DNA of 64,000 nt, taken from NCBI GenBank assembly GCA_022822905.1, contig JAJDYE010000037.1:102859-166858 (forward strand), read 5' to 3'. Source of the stretch: Acidimicrobiia bacterium (GTDB lineage Bacteria > Actinomycetota > Acidimicrobiia > Acidimicrobiales > Bin134). Below the pieces are notes generated by a model, which was given only the letters and a program-made list of their open reading frames with translations, was not told the origin of the DNA and did not search any database. A program made the position numbers and the translations under genes. Of the stretch, positions 7,844 to 16,965 are shown piece after piece (positions within the stretch are counted from its first letter, which is position 1; the number at the start of each line of letters is the position of its first letter).

Positions 7844-10501
7844 TCAGGTCTTGCTGAGGGCGGCCGCTTCAAGAACGGCCAGGGTTTGCTCGGCGATAGG
7901 GCCCCATTCAAACGTCGGGCGAAGGTCGATCAGGGCTTGGCGGGAGCGGTCCAAGTCCTCGGGGCTGAGTTCGTCGAGGCACCGGGTGAGGTCTTCTACG
8001 CTCTCGCCGTAGCGGATGTCGGCGCCCTCGAAGGTCTCGTCGAAGAAGTCCCAGTTGCTGGTGATGGCGGGTACGCCTGCTCCGATGCAGTCGAAGGCGG
8101 TGCCGGTGGTGAGCATCCCGGAGGGGGCGAAGGGGAGGATGACCGCGTCGAAGGCCTTCACGCGCCGCAGGTACTGGCTGAAATCGAGATGGCCGAACTC
8201 GGCGATGATCCGGGGATCGTCGGGAACAGTCACCGACAGGTCCACCCGGATCACTAGCTGGATGTCGTCCCGGGCACATGCGGCCACTGCGTCCACTACT
8301 AGTTGGAGGTCCTTTTCCACCCGAGGGGTTCCGATAACCGCCACCCGCAGACCACATGGCGCCCAGCCTTCGGCCAGTTCGACATCTTCGCGGGTGGTGT
8401 GGGCCACCGTCTCGTACTCGCGGCCCCAATGGCCGTGGGGGATGACGTGGTGCTCGGTGTTGGGACCGTATTGGTAGGTGGCCAATGCCACGTCGTAGCC
8501 GGCTTGGCTGTGGTGGATGACCGCGTCGGCCGCTTCGGCCCATAGCTGGTAGCTGGCTGCGGCCTCGTCGGTCTTGAAGAAGTGGGGAAGAAGATTGTGC
8601 TGGGTCCACACGATGGCGGTGTTGGTGGCCTTTAGTTGCCCGAGCACTTCGGCGGTGCGCTCGGGGTTGACGCCTGACCACCATTCGGGCCAGGCCATGT
8701 GCAGCACGTCGATGTCTCGCAGCCTTCGCACCAGCTTGTCGTCGGGGATGCCCGCGCCGGTGGCCACCACCCGATCGGCCAGCGGGTCGTAGAGCGATCG
8801 GTCGTAGGGGTGGCCGTGGATGGTGCTGGCCACCCGCAGGCGGGGCGTGACCTTCCAGGTGAAATCCACTGACTCTGCTGGTTGGATCTCAGCCTGATAC
8901 ACCCGGGGCAGCTCGCCCCAGAAGCTGCGCCACTCAGCGATCCCTTCGGTGTCGATGGCCTGAACCCGACCGGCGTCGAACTCCACGTCCAGCGGCCACC
9001 CGGCGGGCTCGGCCACTGTGAGGGTCAGTGGTCCGGGGAGGTCAGGGTCGTCGAATTGGAGCTGTTCAGCAACCACCAGCGAACGGCCCTCCACTCGGTA
9101 GGTGGCGGTACGACGGCCCGCCACCGTCGGCTCGTCGCTGCCCGCTGGTGCCCACCCGTCGTGGACGATGCTGACCGAGCCCGGGTTGTGCTCCACCGAG
9201 GTGGGCAGACCGGCTGGAATCAGCGGGGCATCGCTGGTGCCAGCCGCCTCGTCTCGGGCTCGTGGGGCTATCACCGGGAGCATCACCGGATGGCCTGAGG
9301 TGGGCTGCTCCAACAGTCCCGGGCCCCGCGGCGAGGGGGCGTAGTCGGCAGAGAATCCGAATACGGTCGGCAGGGCAAACGACAGCGCCTTTGAGCGATA
9401 AGACCACACCGCGGCCTGCTCGGAATCATCAAATCGGATGAACCGCTCGGCGGGGAGGAAGGCGTCGGTAGTCGGAGCGCTGGCCACCTCTGGTCTGCGC
9501 CGCATCTCCAGAGCGGACAGCAGCAGCTTTCCGTAGATGTCCAAGGTCATCTGAAGCCGTCTGGCTGGACCCCGGTAGAACATTGCGGCCCGGTTCTGGT
9601 GGGCGGCGATGACGCCGTTGGGGAACCACTCCAGCAAATCGTCGAGCGTGGCGTCGGCCCGAGCCAGCCAGCGGTCTTGAGGGGCGCTCAGATCGCGCCC
9701 TGTTGCGATGGCGGCCAGCTCGATGGTGATGGCCATGCCCAGCGCACCGATGGAGCGACCCCACACGATGCTCCCCCCGGGCAGGGCTACATCGTCGAGG
9801 TCGACCAGCACTTTCGACAGCCCGCTCGCCCACCCCGGCCCAAGCTCGTCGACCAGCGGCTCGGCGAACAGGTACATGTCGGGGGTGTAGATGTCGTAGT
9901 GGACCCACGCGCCCATACCGTCATTGAGCCAGCCTGTGGGGCTGGTGAACATCGATCGCACCCGATCCAACAAGCCGGGAAGCTCGACAGGCTCGTCGTC
10001 GCCCCGGAGACGAGCCAGAGCCCGCAGGCACCGGGTGGCCACCACCGCGAAATTGGGAGGGATGGCATCGGTGTCGTTGAGCCGGGCGATGATCTCCTTG
10101 GACTGCACGGCGTCAAGCACGGTGTCGTGCAGTTCGGCGGGCAGCGCATCTAGGCCGCCGAGCCGCAAAACAGTCTCCCCCACCCGATAGCTGTAGAACC
10201 CCTCGACCGCGGCGGGGTTGAGCGAGGCGATCAGCGGCGGGATTCGGCTTTGCAGGTCGCAGCCGGCGACCTCGTCGACCCCGCACTCGATGAGCAATCC
10301 CAGCACATACATGAGGTCGGCGGTGGTGTCATCGAGCACCGCGTGACCGGCGTACAGGCCGGGTAATTCCAGGCCAGGGGCGGCCGATTGCTCGAACTCG
10401 GCCATCTTCTGGGTCGTCGCCGTCACCAGGCGGTCGGCCAGTGCCCCGGCAGTGGTGGCCTCAGCCAGAGGGTGCTCGGGAAAGCGGAGGTCCATGCTCA
10501 T
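7844..10501 (-). CDS. Two-domain protein: N-terminal alpha/alpha-toroid (DUF2264/heparinase-like) fused to GT-B glycosyltransferase
   Basis: This is an 885-residue protein. Residues about 1-420 look like an alpha/alpha-toroid of the DUF2264/polysaccharide-lyase kind, with WLNDGMGAWVHYDIYTPDMYLFAEP and GSIVWGRSIGALG, the latter resembling the 'GRS..YR' motif of that family. A beta-rich middle follows (about 420-570). The last 300 residues resemble a GT-B glycosyltransferase, with DVLHMAWPEWW, TQHNLLPH, IPHGHWG, GTPRVEKDLQLVVDA and a nucleotide-sugar region PSGMLTTGTAFDCIGAGVPAI. There is no signal peptide. The start at 10501 overlaps the upstream dehydrogenase stop as ATGA. Fold assignments are by eye: the GT part is fairly sure, the toroid part tentative. 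Confidence 0.6.
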   Translation of the reverse strand: MSMDLRFPEHPLAEATTAGALADRLVTATTQKMAEFEQSAAPGLELPGLYAGHAVLDDTTADLMYVLGLLIECGVDEVAGCDLQSRIPPLIASLNPAAVEGFYSYRVGETVLRLGGLDALPAELHDTVLDAVQSKEIIARLNDTDAIPPNFAVVATRCLRALARLRGDDEPVELPGLLDRVRSMFTSPTGWLNDGMGAWVHYDIYTPDMYLFAEPLVDELGPGWASGLSKVLVDLDDVALPGGSIVWGRSIGALGMAITIELAAIATGRDLSAPQDRWLARADATLDDLLEWFPNGVIAAHQNRAAMFYRGPARRLQMTLDIYGKLLLSALEMRRRPEVASAPTTDAFLPAERFIRFDDSEQAAVWSYRSKALSFALPTVFGFSADYAPSPRGPGLLEQPTSGHPVMLPVIAPRARDEAAGTSDAPLIPAGLPTSVEHNPGSVSIVHDGWAPAGSDEPTVAGRRTATYRVEGRSLVVAEQLQFDDPDLPGPLTLTVAEPAGWPLDVEFDAGRVQAIDTEGIAEWRSFWGELPRVYQAEIQPAESVDFTWKVTPRLRVASTIHGHPYDRSLYDPLADRVVATGAGIPDDKLVRRLRDIDVLHMAWPEWWSGVNPERTAEVLGQLKATNTAIVWTQHNLLPHFFKTDEAAASYQLWAEAADAVIHHSQAGYDVALATYQYGPNTEHHVIPHGHWGREYETVAHTTREDVELAEGWAPCGLRVAVIGTPRVEKDLQLVVDAVAACARDDIQLVIRVDLSVTVPDDPRIIAEFGHLDFSQYLRRVKAFDAVILPFAPSGMLTTGTAFDCIGAGVPAITSNWDFFDETFEGADIRYGESVEDLTRCLDELSPEDLDRSRQALIDLRPTFEWGPIAEQTLAVLEAAALSKT

Positions 10502-11496
10502 GCCATGGTGGCCAATCGCTCTTTGGTCACTTCGTTGAGGGCTGGCTCTCCGGCCGACCACCGCCGGATCTCCTCGATCGCGTAGTCGGTCATGCGGGCC
10601 AGCTCGGTGCCCTGGCTGCCAGCCAAGTGGGGGCTGATCCACACGTTGGGCAACGCCAACAGCGGGCTGTCTTCGGGCAGTGGCTCAGGGTCGGTTACAT
10701 CCAAGATCGCATAGAGCCGCCCCGAGGCCAGGTGAGGCAGGATCGCCTCGTGGTCAATCAGAGGGCCGCGAGCGGTATTGATCACCGTGGCCCCGTCGGG
10801 CAGAGCCGAGAGTTGTGCGGCACCGATCATGTGCATTGTGTCGGGTAGGGCCGGCGCGTGGATGGACAGCACGTCGGCGGTGGCGCACAACTCGTCCAAC
10901 TCCAGCTTGTCCACGCCCAGCGAGGCGGCTTCTTCGGGGCTCACATAGGGGTCGTAAAGCGTCACGGACAGGTGGGGGAAGAGGCGCAGCAGCTCGATCA
11001 CCCGGCGACCGATCAGCGATGCCCCCACGATGCCAATGGTGCGGCCAAAGTTGCCCCACTGGCTGTCGCCCATAGCCGACATGGCCGAGAAGTCAACCGG
11101 GCCCCGGCGCCACAGCACCCCCTTGTTGGCGAACAAGATGGCGGCCAGGGTGAACTCGGCCACTGGCTCGGCGTTGGCGTTGGCCCCGCTGGTCACCCGG
11201 ATGTCGCGGTCCCACACCGCGTCGGTGAGGGTCATTTTGACCGTTCCCGCGGCGTAGGCGAACAGCCCCAGCCGGGGGGCTCGATCGAGCATGGCGGCGT
11301 CCAGCGGTGGGCACCCCCAGTGGCCGACGATCACCTCGGCCTCGGCCAGCACGGCGTAGGCCTCGTCGTCCCACGCCCCGATGGGCTCGGTGTTCAACAG
11401 CGGTCCCAGCGCCCGTAGCCGGTCGTGGTCGGCCTCGCCGAACAGCCCCATGCCCGGCCAGTGGGCGATAGCGATGTTGGGTTGCCCTCTGCTCAT
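10498..11496 (-). CDS. D-isomer specific 2-hydroxyacid dehydrogenase
   Basis: The 332-residue NAD-dependent dehydrogenase has the Rossmann motif GIVGASLIGRRV, the NTARGPLIDHEAI strand that carries the catalytic Arg neighbourhood, and SPHLAGSQG near the catalytic His position. It reduces a 2-oxoacid or oxidises a D-2-hydroxyacid. Start 11496 is chosen because GGGAGA lies about 8 nt upstream. It is translationally coupled (ATGA) to the downstream toroid/glycosyltransferase gene, which suggests a shared role in sugar-acid metabolism; the substrate is unknown. Confidence 0.88.
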   Translation of the reverse strand: MSRGQPNIAIAHWPGMGLFGEADHDRLRALGPLLNTEPIGAWDDEAYAVLAEAEVIVGHWGCPPLDAAMLDRAPRLGLFAYAAGTVKMTLTDAVWDRDIRVTSGANANAEPVAEFTLAAILFANKGVLWRRGPVDFSAMSAMGDSQWGNFGRTIGIVGASLIGRRVIELLRLFPHLSVTLYDPYVSPEEAASLGVDKLELDELCATADVLSIHAPALPDTMHMIGAAQLSALPDGATVINTARGPLIDHEAILPHLASGRLYAILDVTDPEPLPEDSPLLALPNVWISPHLAGSQGTELARMTDYAIEEIRRWSAGEPALNEVTKERLATMA

Positions 11497-11558
11497 TGTC
11501 AGAAGTCTCCCAATATCGGCTAGACCATTCACAAGCAAGCACAAGAAGGGCAACGGAT

Positions 11559-12410
11559 ATGGCTGATCTGGTCAACTATGAGGGCAAGCGGGTGCTGGTG
11601 GTGGGCGGTGCCACCGGTATGGGGGCGGCAGCAGCCCAGAAGGCGGCCGCACTGGGTGGACACACCATTGTGCTGGACATCGCCGACGTGACCTATGAGT
11701 GCGGGCAGTACATCAACGTCAATCTTGGCGACCAGGCCAGCGTGGACGCGGCCATCGAGGCCATCGAAGGCCCAGTGAATACCGTGCTGGCCTGTGCGGG
11801 GGTGGCCGACGGCACCGGCAACCTCATGCTGATCAACTTCACATCGCAGCGCCATCTCATCGAGGCGCTGATCAAGGCCGGCAAGCTGGGCCGGGGCGGC
11901 TCGGTGAGCTTTATCTCCTCAGCGGCCGGGTTGGGCTGGATGAGCAACCTGGAGCAGGTTCAGGACTTTCTGGCCACCCCGGACTGGGACACCGCTGCGG
12001 CGTGGATCGACGAGAACGAGGGCACCGACAGCTACATGTTCTCCAAGCAGGCCATCAACGGCTACGTGGCCGGCCAGGCGTTCCCCTTCCTGCAAAGGGG
12101 CATCCGCATCAACTCCATCATGCCCGGCCCCACCGACACCCCCTTGGCCCGAGCCAACGCCGACCTGTGGCTCGGATTCGGAGCCAGCTACCGGGAGGCT
12201 GCCGATGTGCCCACCTTGGTTCCCGAGCAGATGGGCGACACCCTGCTGTTCTTGAGCAGCGACGCGGCCAGCGGCATCAACGGGATCAACCTGCTGGTGG
12301 ACCAGGGCCACACCAACGCCTCGCTGGTGGACGCCTGGGACGACCCGTTCGTGAAGGTCATGGCCGGGATGATGGACTTCGACCCGGCCATGTTCGGGAT
12401 GGATGAATGA
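11559..12410 (+). CDS. Short-chain dehydrogenase/reductase (SDR)
   Basis: The 283-residue classical SDR has the coenzyme motif VVGGATGMGAAAA, an NAG-like ACAGVADG, catalytic Ser in FISSAAG and YMFSK as the YxxxK pair. A long insert after the Ser strand and the 'INLLVDQGHTN' ending resemble 3-alpha-hydroxysteroid dehydrogenase/carbonyl reductases, but this is only a hint. Start ATG 11559 has AGAAGGG upstream. It overlaps the following thioesterase by 8 nt. It is divergent from the 2-hydroxyacid dehydrogenase. Confidence 0.85.
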   Translation: MADLVNYEGKRVLVVGGATGMGAAAAQKAAALGGHTIVLDIADVTYECGQYINVNLGDQASVDAAIEAIEGPVNTVLACAGVADGTGNLMLINFTSQRHLIEALIKAGKLGRGGSVSFISSAAGLGWMSNLEQVQDFLATPDWDTAAAWIDENEGTDSYMFSKQAINGYVAGQAFPFLQRGIRINSIMPGPTDTPLARANADLWLGFGASYREAADVPTLVPEQMGDTLLFLSSDAASGINGINLLVDQGHTNASLVDAWDDPFVKVMAGMMDFDPAMFGMDE

Positions 12411-13263
12411 GCCGTCGCGCCTGATGAGCGGCCAACTGCCTGACATCTTGGAGCTCACAGAGGTCGGAGAGCGTCGCTATCACGTCTTCCAGCCGGCGGA
12501 GTCGGCTGAGGGGCGCGATGTGGTATTCGGCGGTCAGCTCATGGCCCAGATGATGATGGCGTCGGATCGGGAGGCCGGCAGTTCCAAGGACATCCGCTCA
12601 GTGCATGCCATCTTCGCCCGAGCGGGTACCTACACCCTGCCGATCGAGGTGGACGTCGACTCCATGCAGGCCGGGCGCACCTGGGCCAGCGATGCGGTCA
12701 CCGCCACCCAGGGGGGCAAGCTGCTCAGCCGAGCGCTGATCTTGATGAGCACGGTGGACGACGACCTCATGCGCCACGACCCGGTCATGCCCGACGTGCC
12801 CGGCCCCGACGGGTTGGACCCTGGCTTCGCCTTCGTCTTTCCCGGCGCCGACTGGCGTCCGGTGCCCGGCGAGCCGGAGATCGACGGCGTGCCGGTGGAG
12901 CGGGCCTGGCACCGCTACGAGCCGGGGGTGGAATCTCAAGCCGCCAGCCAGGGCATCGCCGGATGGGCCACCTGCGGCAACATCATCGGTCTGGCCATGC
13001 GCCCCCATCGGGACACGGTCCGCATCGAAGACGCCCACCGCACCTTGTCCACCGGGGTAATCGCCCACACGCTCCACTTCTTGGATCGCATGGACGTATC
13101 CCAGTGGCTGCTGGTGCAGATGCAGGCCACCAAAGCAGCCAACGGCCGGGTCTACGGCCAAGGCGAGGTGTTCACCGCCGAAGGCCAGTTGGTGATGACC
13201 TTCCAGCAAGACTCCATGGCCAAAGCCGCCCCCGCCCCCATGGACCCCTCCCGCTCGATGTAG
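12403..13263 (+). CDS. tesB: Acyl-CoA thioesterase II (TesB family, double hotdog)
   Basis: The 286-residue protein has two hotdog domains. The first carries FGGQLMAQMMMAS and SVHAIFARAGTYTLPIEVDVD; the second contains LHFLDRMDVSQWLLVQMQATKAANGRVYGQGEVF, with the Asp/Thr/Gln type active-site arrangement of TesB. It hydrolyses acyl-CoA to free acid and CoA. The N-terminus overlaps the upstream SDR, so the two are co-transcribed; an internal ATG at 12424 is an alternative start. Confidence 0.88.
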   Translation: MNEPSRLMSGQLPDILELTEVGERRYHVFQPAESAEGRDVVFGGQLMAQMMMASDREAGSSKDIRSVHAIFARAGTYTLPIEVDVDSMQAGRTWASDAVTATQGGKLLSRALILMSTVDDDLMRHDPVMPDVPGPDGLDPGFAFVFPGADWRPVPGEPEIDGVPVERAWHRYEPGVESQAASQGIAGWATCGNIIGLAMRPHRDTVRIEDAHRTLSTGVIAHTLHFLDRMDVSQWLLVQMQATKAANGRVYGQGEVFTAEGQLVMTFQQDSMAKAAPAPMDPSRSM

Positions 13264-13271
13264 CAGCCCGC

Positions 13272-13670
13272 TTAGGGTGGGGGAGTCACCACTTGGCACA
13301 AGGGGCCGGTTGCTCGGCTGATCCGGCGGTCGAGGGTCAACAGCGGCCAATCGAGCGCTTCGGCCAACGCCACGTACCAGGCGTCGTAGCTAGTGAGGTT
13401 GGCCCTGAGTTCCCATACGCGGTCAGCGAAGGGCGTAAACGGGTAGAGGTCGAGATCAAGGCGGAGCAGGTCTCGGTGGGCGGCTGTCGCTTCCAGTCGT
13501 GTGAGGATGTCCCGTAGCTCTTGTCGACGAAGGATGTTGGTGGCCTCGACCAGAGCCTGTTCTGGTGCGGCCAGTGGGCCAGTTGAGATCGCCTCTTCCG
13601 CCCATGGACCGTCATGCTCAGAGTCGACGAGCACGGCCACCAGCACGGAGGCGTCGACGACGGCACTCAC
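13272..13670 (-). CDS. vapC: PIN-domain ribonuclease toxin (VapC family)
   Basis: The 132-residue PIN domain has acidic residues in the expected order: D6 (VVDASVLVAVL), E42 (ALVEATNIL), Asp in TSYDAWYVALAE and Asp in LTLDRR. It is expected to be an Mg-dependent RNase that cuts RNA such as tRNA when free of antitoxin. The GTG start overlaps the antitoxin stop as GTGA, the usual antitoxin-first operon. Confidence 0.88.
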   Translation of the reverse strand: MSAVVDASVLVAVLVDSEHDGPWAEEAISTGPLAAPEQALVEATNILRRQELRDILTRLEATAAHRDLLRLDLDLYPFTPFADRVWELRANLTSYDAWYVALAEALDWPLLTLDRRISRATGPLCQVVTPPP

Positions 13671-13903
13671 CTCCGATCAGCGTCTCGGTCTTCGAGGATC
13701 ATCGAGGTCGGGACGCCGGTTCCTGCTGCGGCCTTTCGGCGCTGCACTTCGTCAAGCCAAGAACGCAGCGTCGGCCGGGACGCAATGCGCTCAAGTTCGC
13801 CGCGCAAGTACTCCTGCATGGACTGCCGGTTGAGCGCAGCCCGGGCTGAAAGTTCATCGCGGACTTCCTCAGGTACCCCCCGAATCGTGATCTGCACAGT
13901 CAT
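13667..13903 (-). CDS. Ribbon-helix-helix antitoxin (FitA/VapB type)
   Basis: The 78-residue protein starts with VQITIRGVPEEVRDELSARA, the FitA-type ribbon-helix-helix DNA-binding domain, followed by a helical tail with the toxin-binding Trp/Leu pattern (LRSWLDEVQRRK). It neutralises the adjacent PIN toxin and, with it, should repress its own promoter. The inverted repeat immediately upstream (13909-13935) is the likely operator. The ATG lies about 6 nt from the candidate -10, so the mRNA may be leaderless. Confidence 0.85.
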   Translation of the reverse strand: MTVQITIRGVPEEVRDELSARAALNRQSMQEYLRGELERIASRPTLRSWLDEVQRRKAAAGTGVPTSMILEDRDADRR

Positions 13904-13908
13904 GACAC

Positions 13909-13938
13909 CATTATGACCGCATTGCTGTCATAATGCAA
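13909..13938 (-). promoter_or_regulatory. Promoter/operator of the antitoxin-toxin pair
   Basis: CATTATGAC at 13909-13917 and GTCATAATG at 13927-13935 form a perfect 9-bp inverted repeat. Read on the minus strand, the arms coincide with a -35 TTGCAT (13938-13933) and a -10 CATAAT (13915-13910) separated by 17 bp. The predicted transcript begins at or next to the antitoxin ATG. Binding of the ribbon-helix-helix antitoxin would cover both promoter elements. Confidence 0.65.
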
Positions 13939-13951
13939 TCACCAAACGCGG

Positions 13952-15412
13952 TCACTCAGTCGAGTTGTCGAGGATCATCATAGTTTTGATGTCGCTGTGG
14001 AAGTCGAGGGCGTAGTCACCGCCCTCCCGGCCGATGCCAGATATGCCGCAGCCGCCGAATGGGGCGGTTAGGTCGCGCACCAAGAAGGTGTTGACCCACA
14101 CCAAGCCGGCCCGGACGGCTGCGCCCACCCGTTCGGCCCGGGCCTGTGACGATGTCCAAATCTGAACGGAGAGGCCATAGTCGGTGCTGTTGGCCAAGGC
14201 GATGGCCTCGGCCTCGTCGGCGAAGGTCTGGAGAGTGAGCACCGGGCCGAAGATCTCCCGCTGCACCACCTCGCTGTCGTTGGAGGCTGGTTGGATGAGC
14301 GTCGGTTCGTAGTGGAGGCTGTTCTTCACTGGCTGGCCGCCCCTCACGATGACGTCGCCCGCAGCTCGGGCCCGTTCCACGAATCCGTGGATCCGATCGC
14401 GGTGGTCGGGGTGGGCCAGCGGGGCGATGTCGGTGGCCGAATCCCGGGGGTCGCCCAGCACCAGTGCATCGGCGTGATGATGAAATCGCTCAAGGAACTC
14501 GTCCCGGACCTCGTCGGCTACCAGAATTCGGGTGCCGGCCAGGCACACCTGCCCGGAATCGTCGAACTGCCAGGCAGCCCGATGGGCGGCGGCGTCGAGA
14601 TCGGCGTCGGCGAACACTAGGAACGGGCCCTTGCCGCCCAGCTCAGCGGTGAACGGGACGATGTTGGCCGCCGCGGCCCGTCCAATGTGGCGGGCGGTCT
14701 CTGGCGATCCGGTAAACGTGATGCGTCGCACCCGGGGATCGGCCACCAGCGCGGCACCCACATCCTCGCCGATTCCCTGTACCAGGTTGTAGGCCCCCGG
14801 CGGGAAGCCAGCCTCCAGGGTGAGCTCGGCCAGAAGCGCGGCCGACAGCGGCGACCATTCAGCCGGTTTGTGGATGACGCTGTTGCCCGCGGCCAGCGCG
14901 GGGGCCAGCTTCCAGGTGCTGAGCATGAACGGTGCATTCCAGGGAGTGATGACCACCGCCGGTCCGGCGGGCATGCGCTGCACTTGGTTCCTCATGCTCT
15001 TTGCATCCCAGGTGCGGTTTTCGTGCCCGGTGATCAGATCGGCGTAGGTGCGGAAATTGAGAGCGCCCCTGGCCACCAGCCGCTGCTTCATTGACTCATG
15101 GAGAAAGCCCATGTCCAGGGTCTCCACCAGGGCGATGTCGTCGTTGTAGTCCTCAATCAGGTCGGCCAGCCGATGCAGGACGTCGGCCCGCTCTTCGACA
15201 CTAAAGGCACCCCACGCCTGGAACCCCTCGACGGCGGCCCCCACCGCAGCGGTGGCGGTTGCCTCATCGCCTCGGGCGATGTCGGCCAGGTGCTCCCAGC
15301 CCATTGGCGACCGGGTCTCGAATCGCTGGGGTGAGGAAACCCATTCGCCCCCGATCAGGTGGTCGGTCGGTACCGAAACGCCGCCGATATCCTGGCGGGT
15401 CACGGGGGTCAT
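13952..15412 (-). CDS. Aldehyde dehydrogenase (NAD(P)+), homoprotocatechuate-pathway-like context
   Basis: The 486-residue ALDH has the PWNAPFML segment, general base Glu in ELGGKGP, nucleophile Cys in GQVCLAG, and EIFGPVL near the C-terminus. It oxidises an aldehyde or semialdehyde to the acid. Start 15412 overlaps the stop of the upstream FAH-family gene (ATGA), so both come from one mRNA. An ALDH next to an FAH-type isomerase/hydrolase and a divergent MarR resembles the HpcC-HpcE-HpcR arrangement for 4-hydroxyphenylacetate catabolism. This is inference from context. Confidence 0.88.
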   Translation of the reverse strand: MTPVTRQDIGGVSVPTDHLIGGEWVSSPQRFETRSPMGWEHLADIARGDEATATAAVGAAVEGFQAWGAFSVEERADVLHRLADLIEDYNDDIALVETLDMGFLHESMKQRLVARGALNFRTYADLITGHENRTWDAKSMRNQVQRMPAGPAVVITPWNAPFMLSTWKLAPALAAGNSVIHKPAEWSPLSAALLAELTLEAGFPPGAYNLVQGIGEDVGAALVADPRVRRITFTGSPETARHIGRAAAANIVPFTAELGGKGPFLVFADADLDAAAHRAAWQFDDSGQVCLAGTRILVADEVRDEFLERFHHHADALVLGDPRDSATDIAPLAHPDHRDRIHGFVERARAAGDVIVRGGQPVKNSLHYEPTLIQPASNDSEVVQREIFGPVLTLQTFADEAEAIALANSTDYGLSVQIWTSSQARAERVGAAVRAGLVWVNTFLVRDLTAPFGGCGISGIGREGGDYALDFHSDIKTMMILDNSTE

Positions 15413-16293
15413 TCCTCCTCGACGGTGGACTCGTAGTGCTGGGCACCAGGGCCTAGGGGGGCGCGGATGCCCCGGAACTCCCAATCCCCGCCCTTGGCGG
15501 TGGACTGCACTTCCTCCGAGTCGGACGGCTGTGCGCCCACATCGTCTCGGATGGGTGTGGGGCCGGACACGATGGTGTTGGTGAGCGCTCCCAAGCCCTC
15601 GACCTCAACGGTGACCACGTCGCCGGGCACCACCGGACGGGAGAAGGCCGGGGTTCCCGACAACAAGATGTCGCCCGGTACCAGCGTGATGGTGCGGGCG
15701 ATGTCGGCCACGATGTAGTGCATGTCCCATTCCATCTCGTCGGTGGTGGCGTCTTGTTTGACTTCACCGTTCACGATGGTCTGGATGCGCTTGCCCCGGA
15801 AGTCCCACCCGGTGACCAGCCCGGGGCCCACCGGGCACAACGTGTCGCTGCCCTTGACCCGCAGCATCGACCCCGCGTCGGTGTCCCGGAAGTCGTGGAG
15901 GCCATAGTCGTTGGCCACGCTGTAGCCGCCGATGAAGTCCCCGGCCTCGGCGGGGGACACGTTGCGGCAGGTCTTTCCGATCACGATGGCGATCTCGCCC
16001 TCGTAGTTCAGCCACTGGCACCCCTCGGGTCGCACCACGTCGCTCTTATGCCCGGTCAGCGCGGTGATGGGCTTGTGAAAGTAGGTGGGGGCCGGAGGCA
16101 GCTTGGTCATGAACTCCTCCACCCGGCTGCGGTAGTTCAGATGGATGCAGATGATCTTGGTGGGCGCCACCGGCGCTAGATGGACGGCATCGTCGATGGC
16201 TACCGATCGGCCGTCGCTGGCCACCAGCCGATCGCCGATGCGTTCGACATGGCACGGGTAACCATCAAGGAGGATGCGGCGGTATTCGGGCAT
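15409..16293 (-). CDS. Fumarylacetoacetate hydrolase (FAH) family protein, HpcE-like
   Basis: The 294-residue protein begins with a short N-terminal region, then the FAH fold: IICIHLNYRSRVEEF, LNYEGEIAIVIGK with the metal-binding Glu residues, VANDYGLHDFR and SGTPAFSRPVVPGDVV. These enzymes hydrolyse or isomerise C-C bonds in ring-fission products such as 2-hydroxyhepta-2,4-diene-1,7-dioate. It is the first gene of an operon with the ALDH and is divergent, by 25 bp, from the MarR regulator. An upstream in-frame ATG would run into the marR gene and is rejected. Confidence 0.87.
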   Translation of the reverse strand: MPEYRRILLDGYPCHVERIGDRLVASDGRSVAIDDAVHLAPVAPTKIICIHLNYRSRVEEFMTKLPPAPTYFHKPITALTGHKSDVVRPEGCQWLNYEGEIAIVIGKTCRNVSPAEAGDFIGGYSVANDYGLHDFRDTDAGSMLRVKGSDTLCPVGPGLVTGWDFRGKRIQTIVNGEVKQDATTDEMEWDMHYIVADIARTITLVPGDILLSGTPAFSRPVVPGDVVTVEVEGLGALTNTIVSGPTPIRDDVGAQPSDSEEVQSTAKGGDWEFRGIRAPLGPGAQHYESTVEEE

Positions 16294-16318
16294 GTCTGGC
16301 AATCTACCCAGAGATCCC

Positions 16319-16825
16319 ATGCCAGCCGACTCCACTCCCACCGAACGCCTCCTCGATGCCGAGGTTGACATCCAGGCTCGGTTGGGCGACCAGCCTCTCG
16401 ACTTCGACTCGATGCAGGCCATCTCCAACATCTATCGGGCCGCGGCGGCGGTGCGGCGCCGGGCCGAGCGGGAGGTTCTGGCCGAGGCCAGTTTGTCGTG
16501 GGGCGGCTTCACCATCTTGTGGGTGCTGTGGGTGTGGGGCGAGATGGAGGCGGCTCAACTGGCCTCCGAGTGCGACTTGGCCAAAGGCACGTTGACCGGA
16601 ATGGTGACCACCTTGGAGAAGCAGGGCCGGGTGGAGCGCACCCGCATGCAGTCGGACCGCCGCCGAGTCACCGTGGCCCTTACCCCGGCTGGCCTCAAGA
16701 CCATCGAGCAACTCTTCCCCCAGTTCAACGAGTTCGAAGCCAAAATGAGCGGTGGCCTCAGCGTCGCCGAGAAGCACGACCTGGCCCGCCTCCTGCGAGC
16801 AGTCACCACCAACGCCTCTGATTAG
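16319..16825 (+). CDS. MarR-family transcriptional regulator
   Basis: The 168-residue winged-helix protein has the recognition-helix segment SECDLAKGTLTGMVTTLEKQGRVER followed by the wing RTRMQSDRRRVTVALT (split here into its parts), typical of MarR. It lies divergently, 25 bp from the FAH-ALDH operon, and is likely its repressor, released by an aromatic ligand. The start at 16319 is preferred because earlier in-frame starts overlap the FAH coding region. Confidence 0.87.
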   Translation: MPADSTPTERLLDAEVDIQARLGDQPLDFDSMQAISNIYRAAAAVRRRAEREVLAEASLSWGGFTILWVLWVWGEMEAAQLASECDLAKGTLTGMVTTLEKQGRVERTRMQSDRRRVTVALTPAGLKTIEQLFPQFNEFEAKMSGGLSVAEKHDLARLLRAVTTNASD

Positions 16826-16965
16826 ACCGTCGGAAGCGCGCCGGTTGGGCCTATCACATATGACGCCATGGCATGTCCGAGATGTTGTCACTGTGCTCAG
16901 TGCAGTCCCTGCTACTTTGGCCACGTTCGAAGGCTCCAAGACGCTTGCATAACGGGAGAGAAGCC

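Noticed and set aside
13909..13935. CRISPR-like short repeat
   Set aside because: Only one inverted repeat pair is present, with promoter elements; no array, spacers or cas genes occur in the window.
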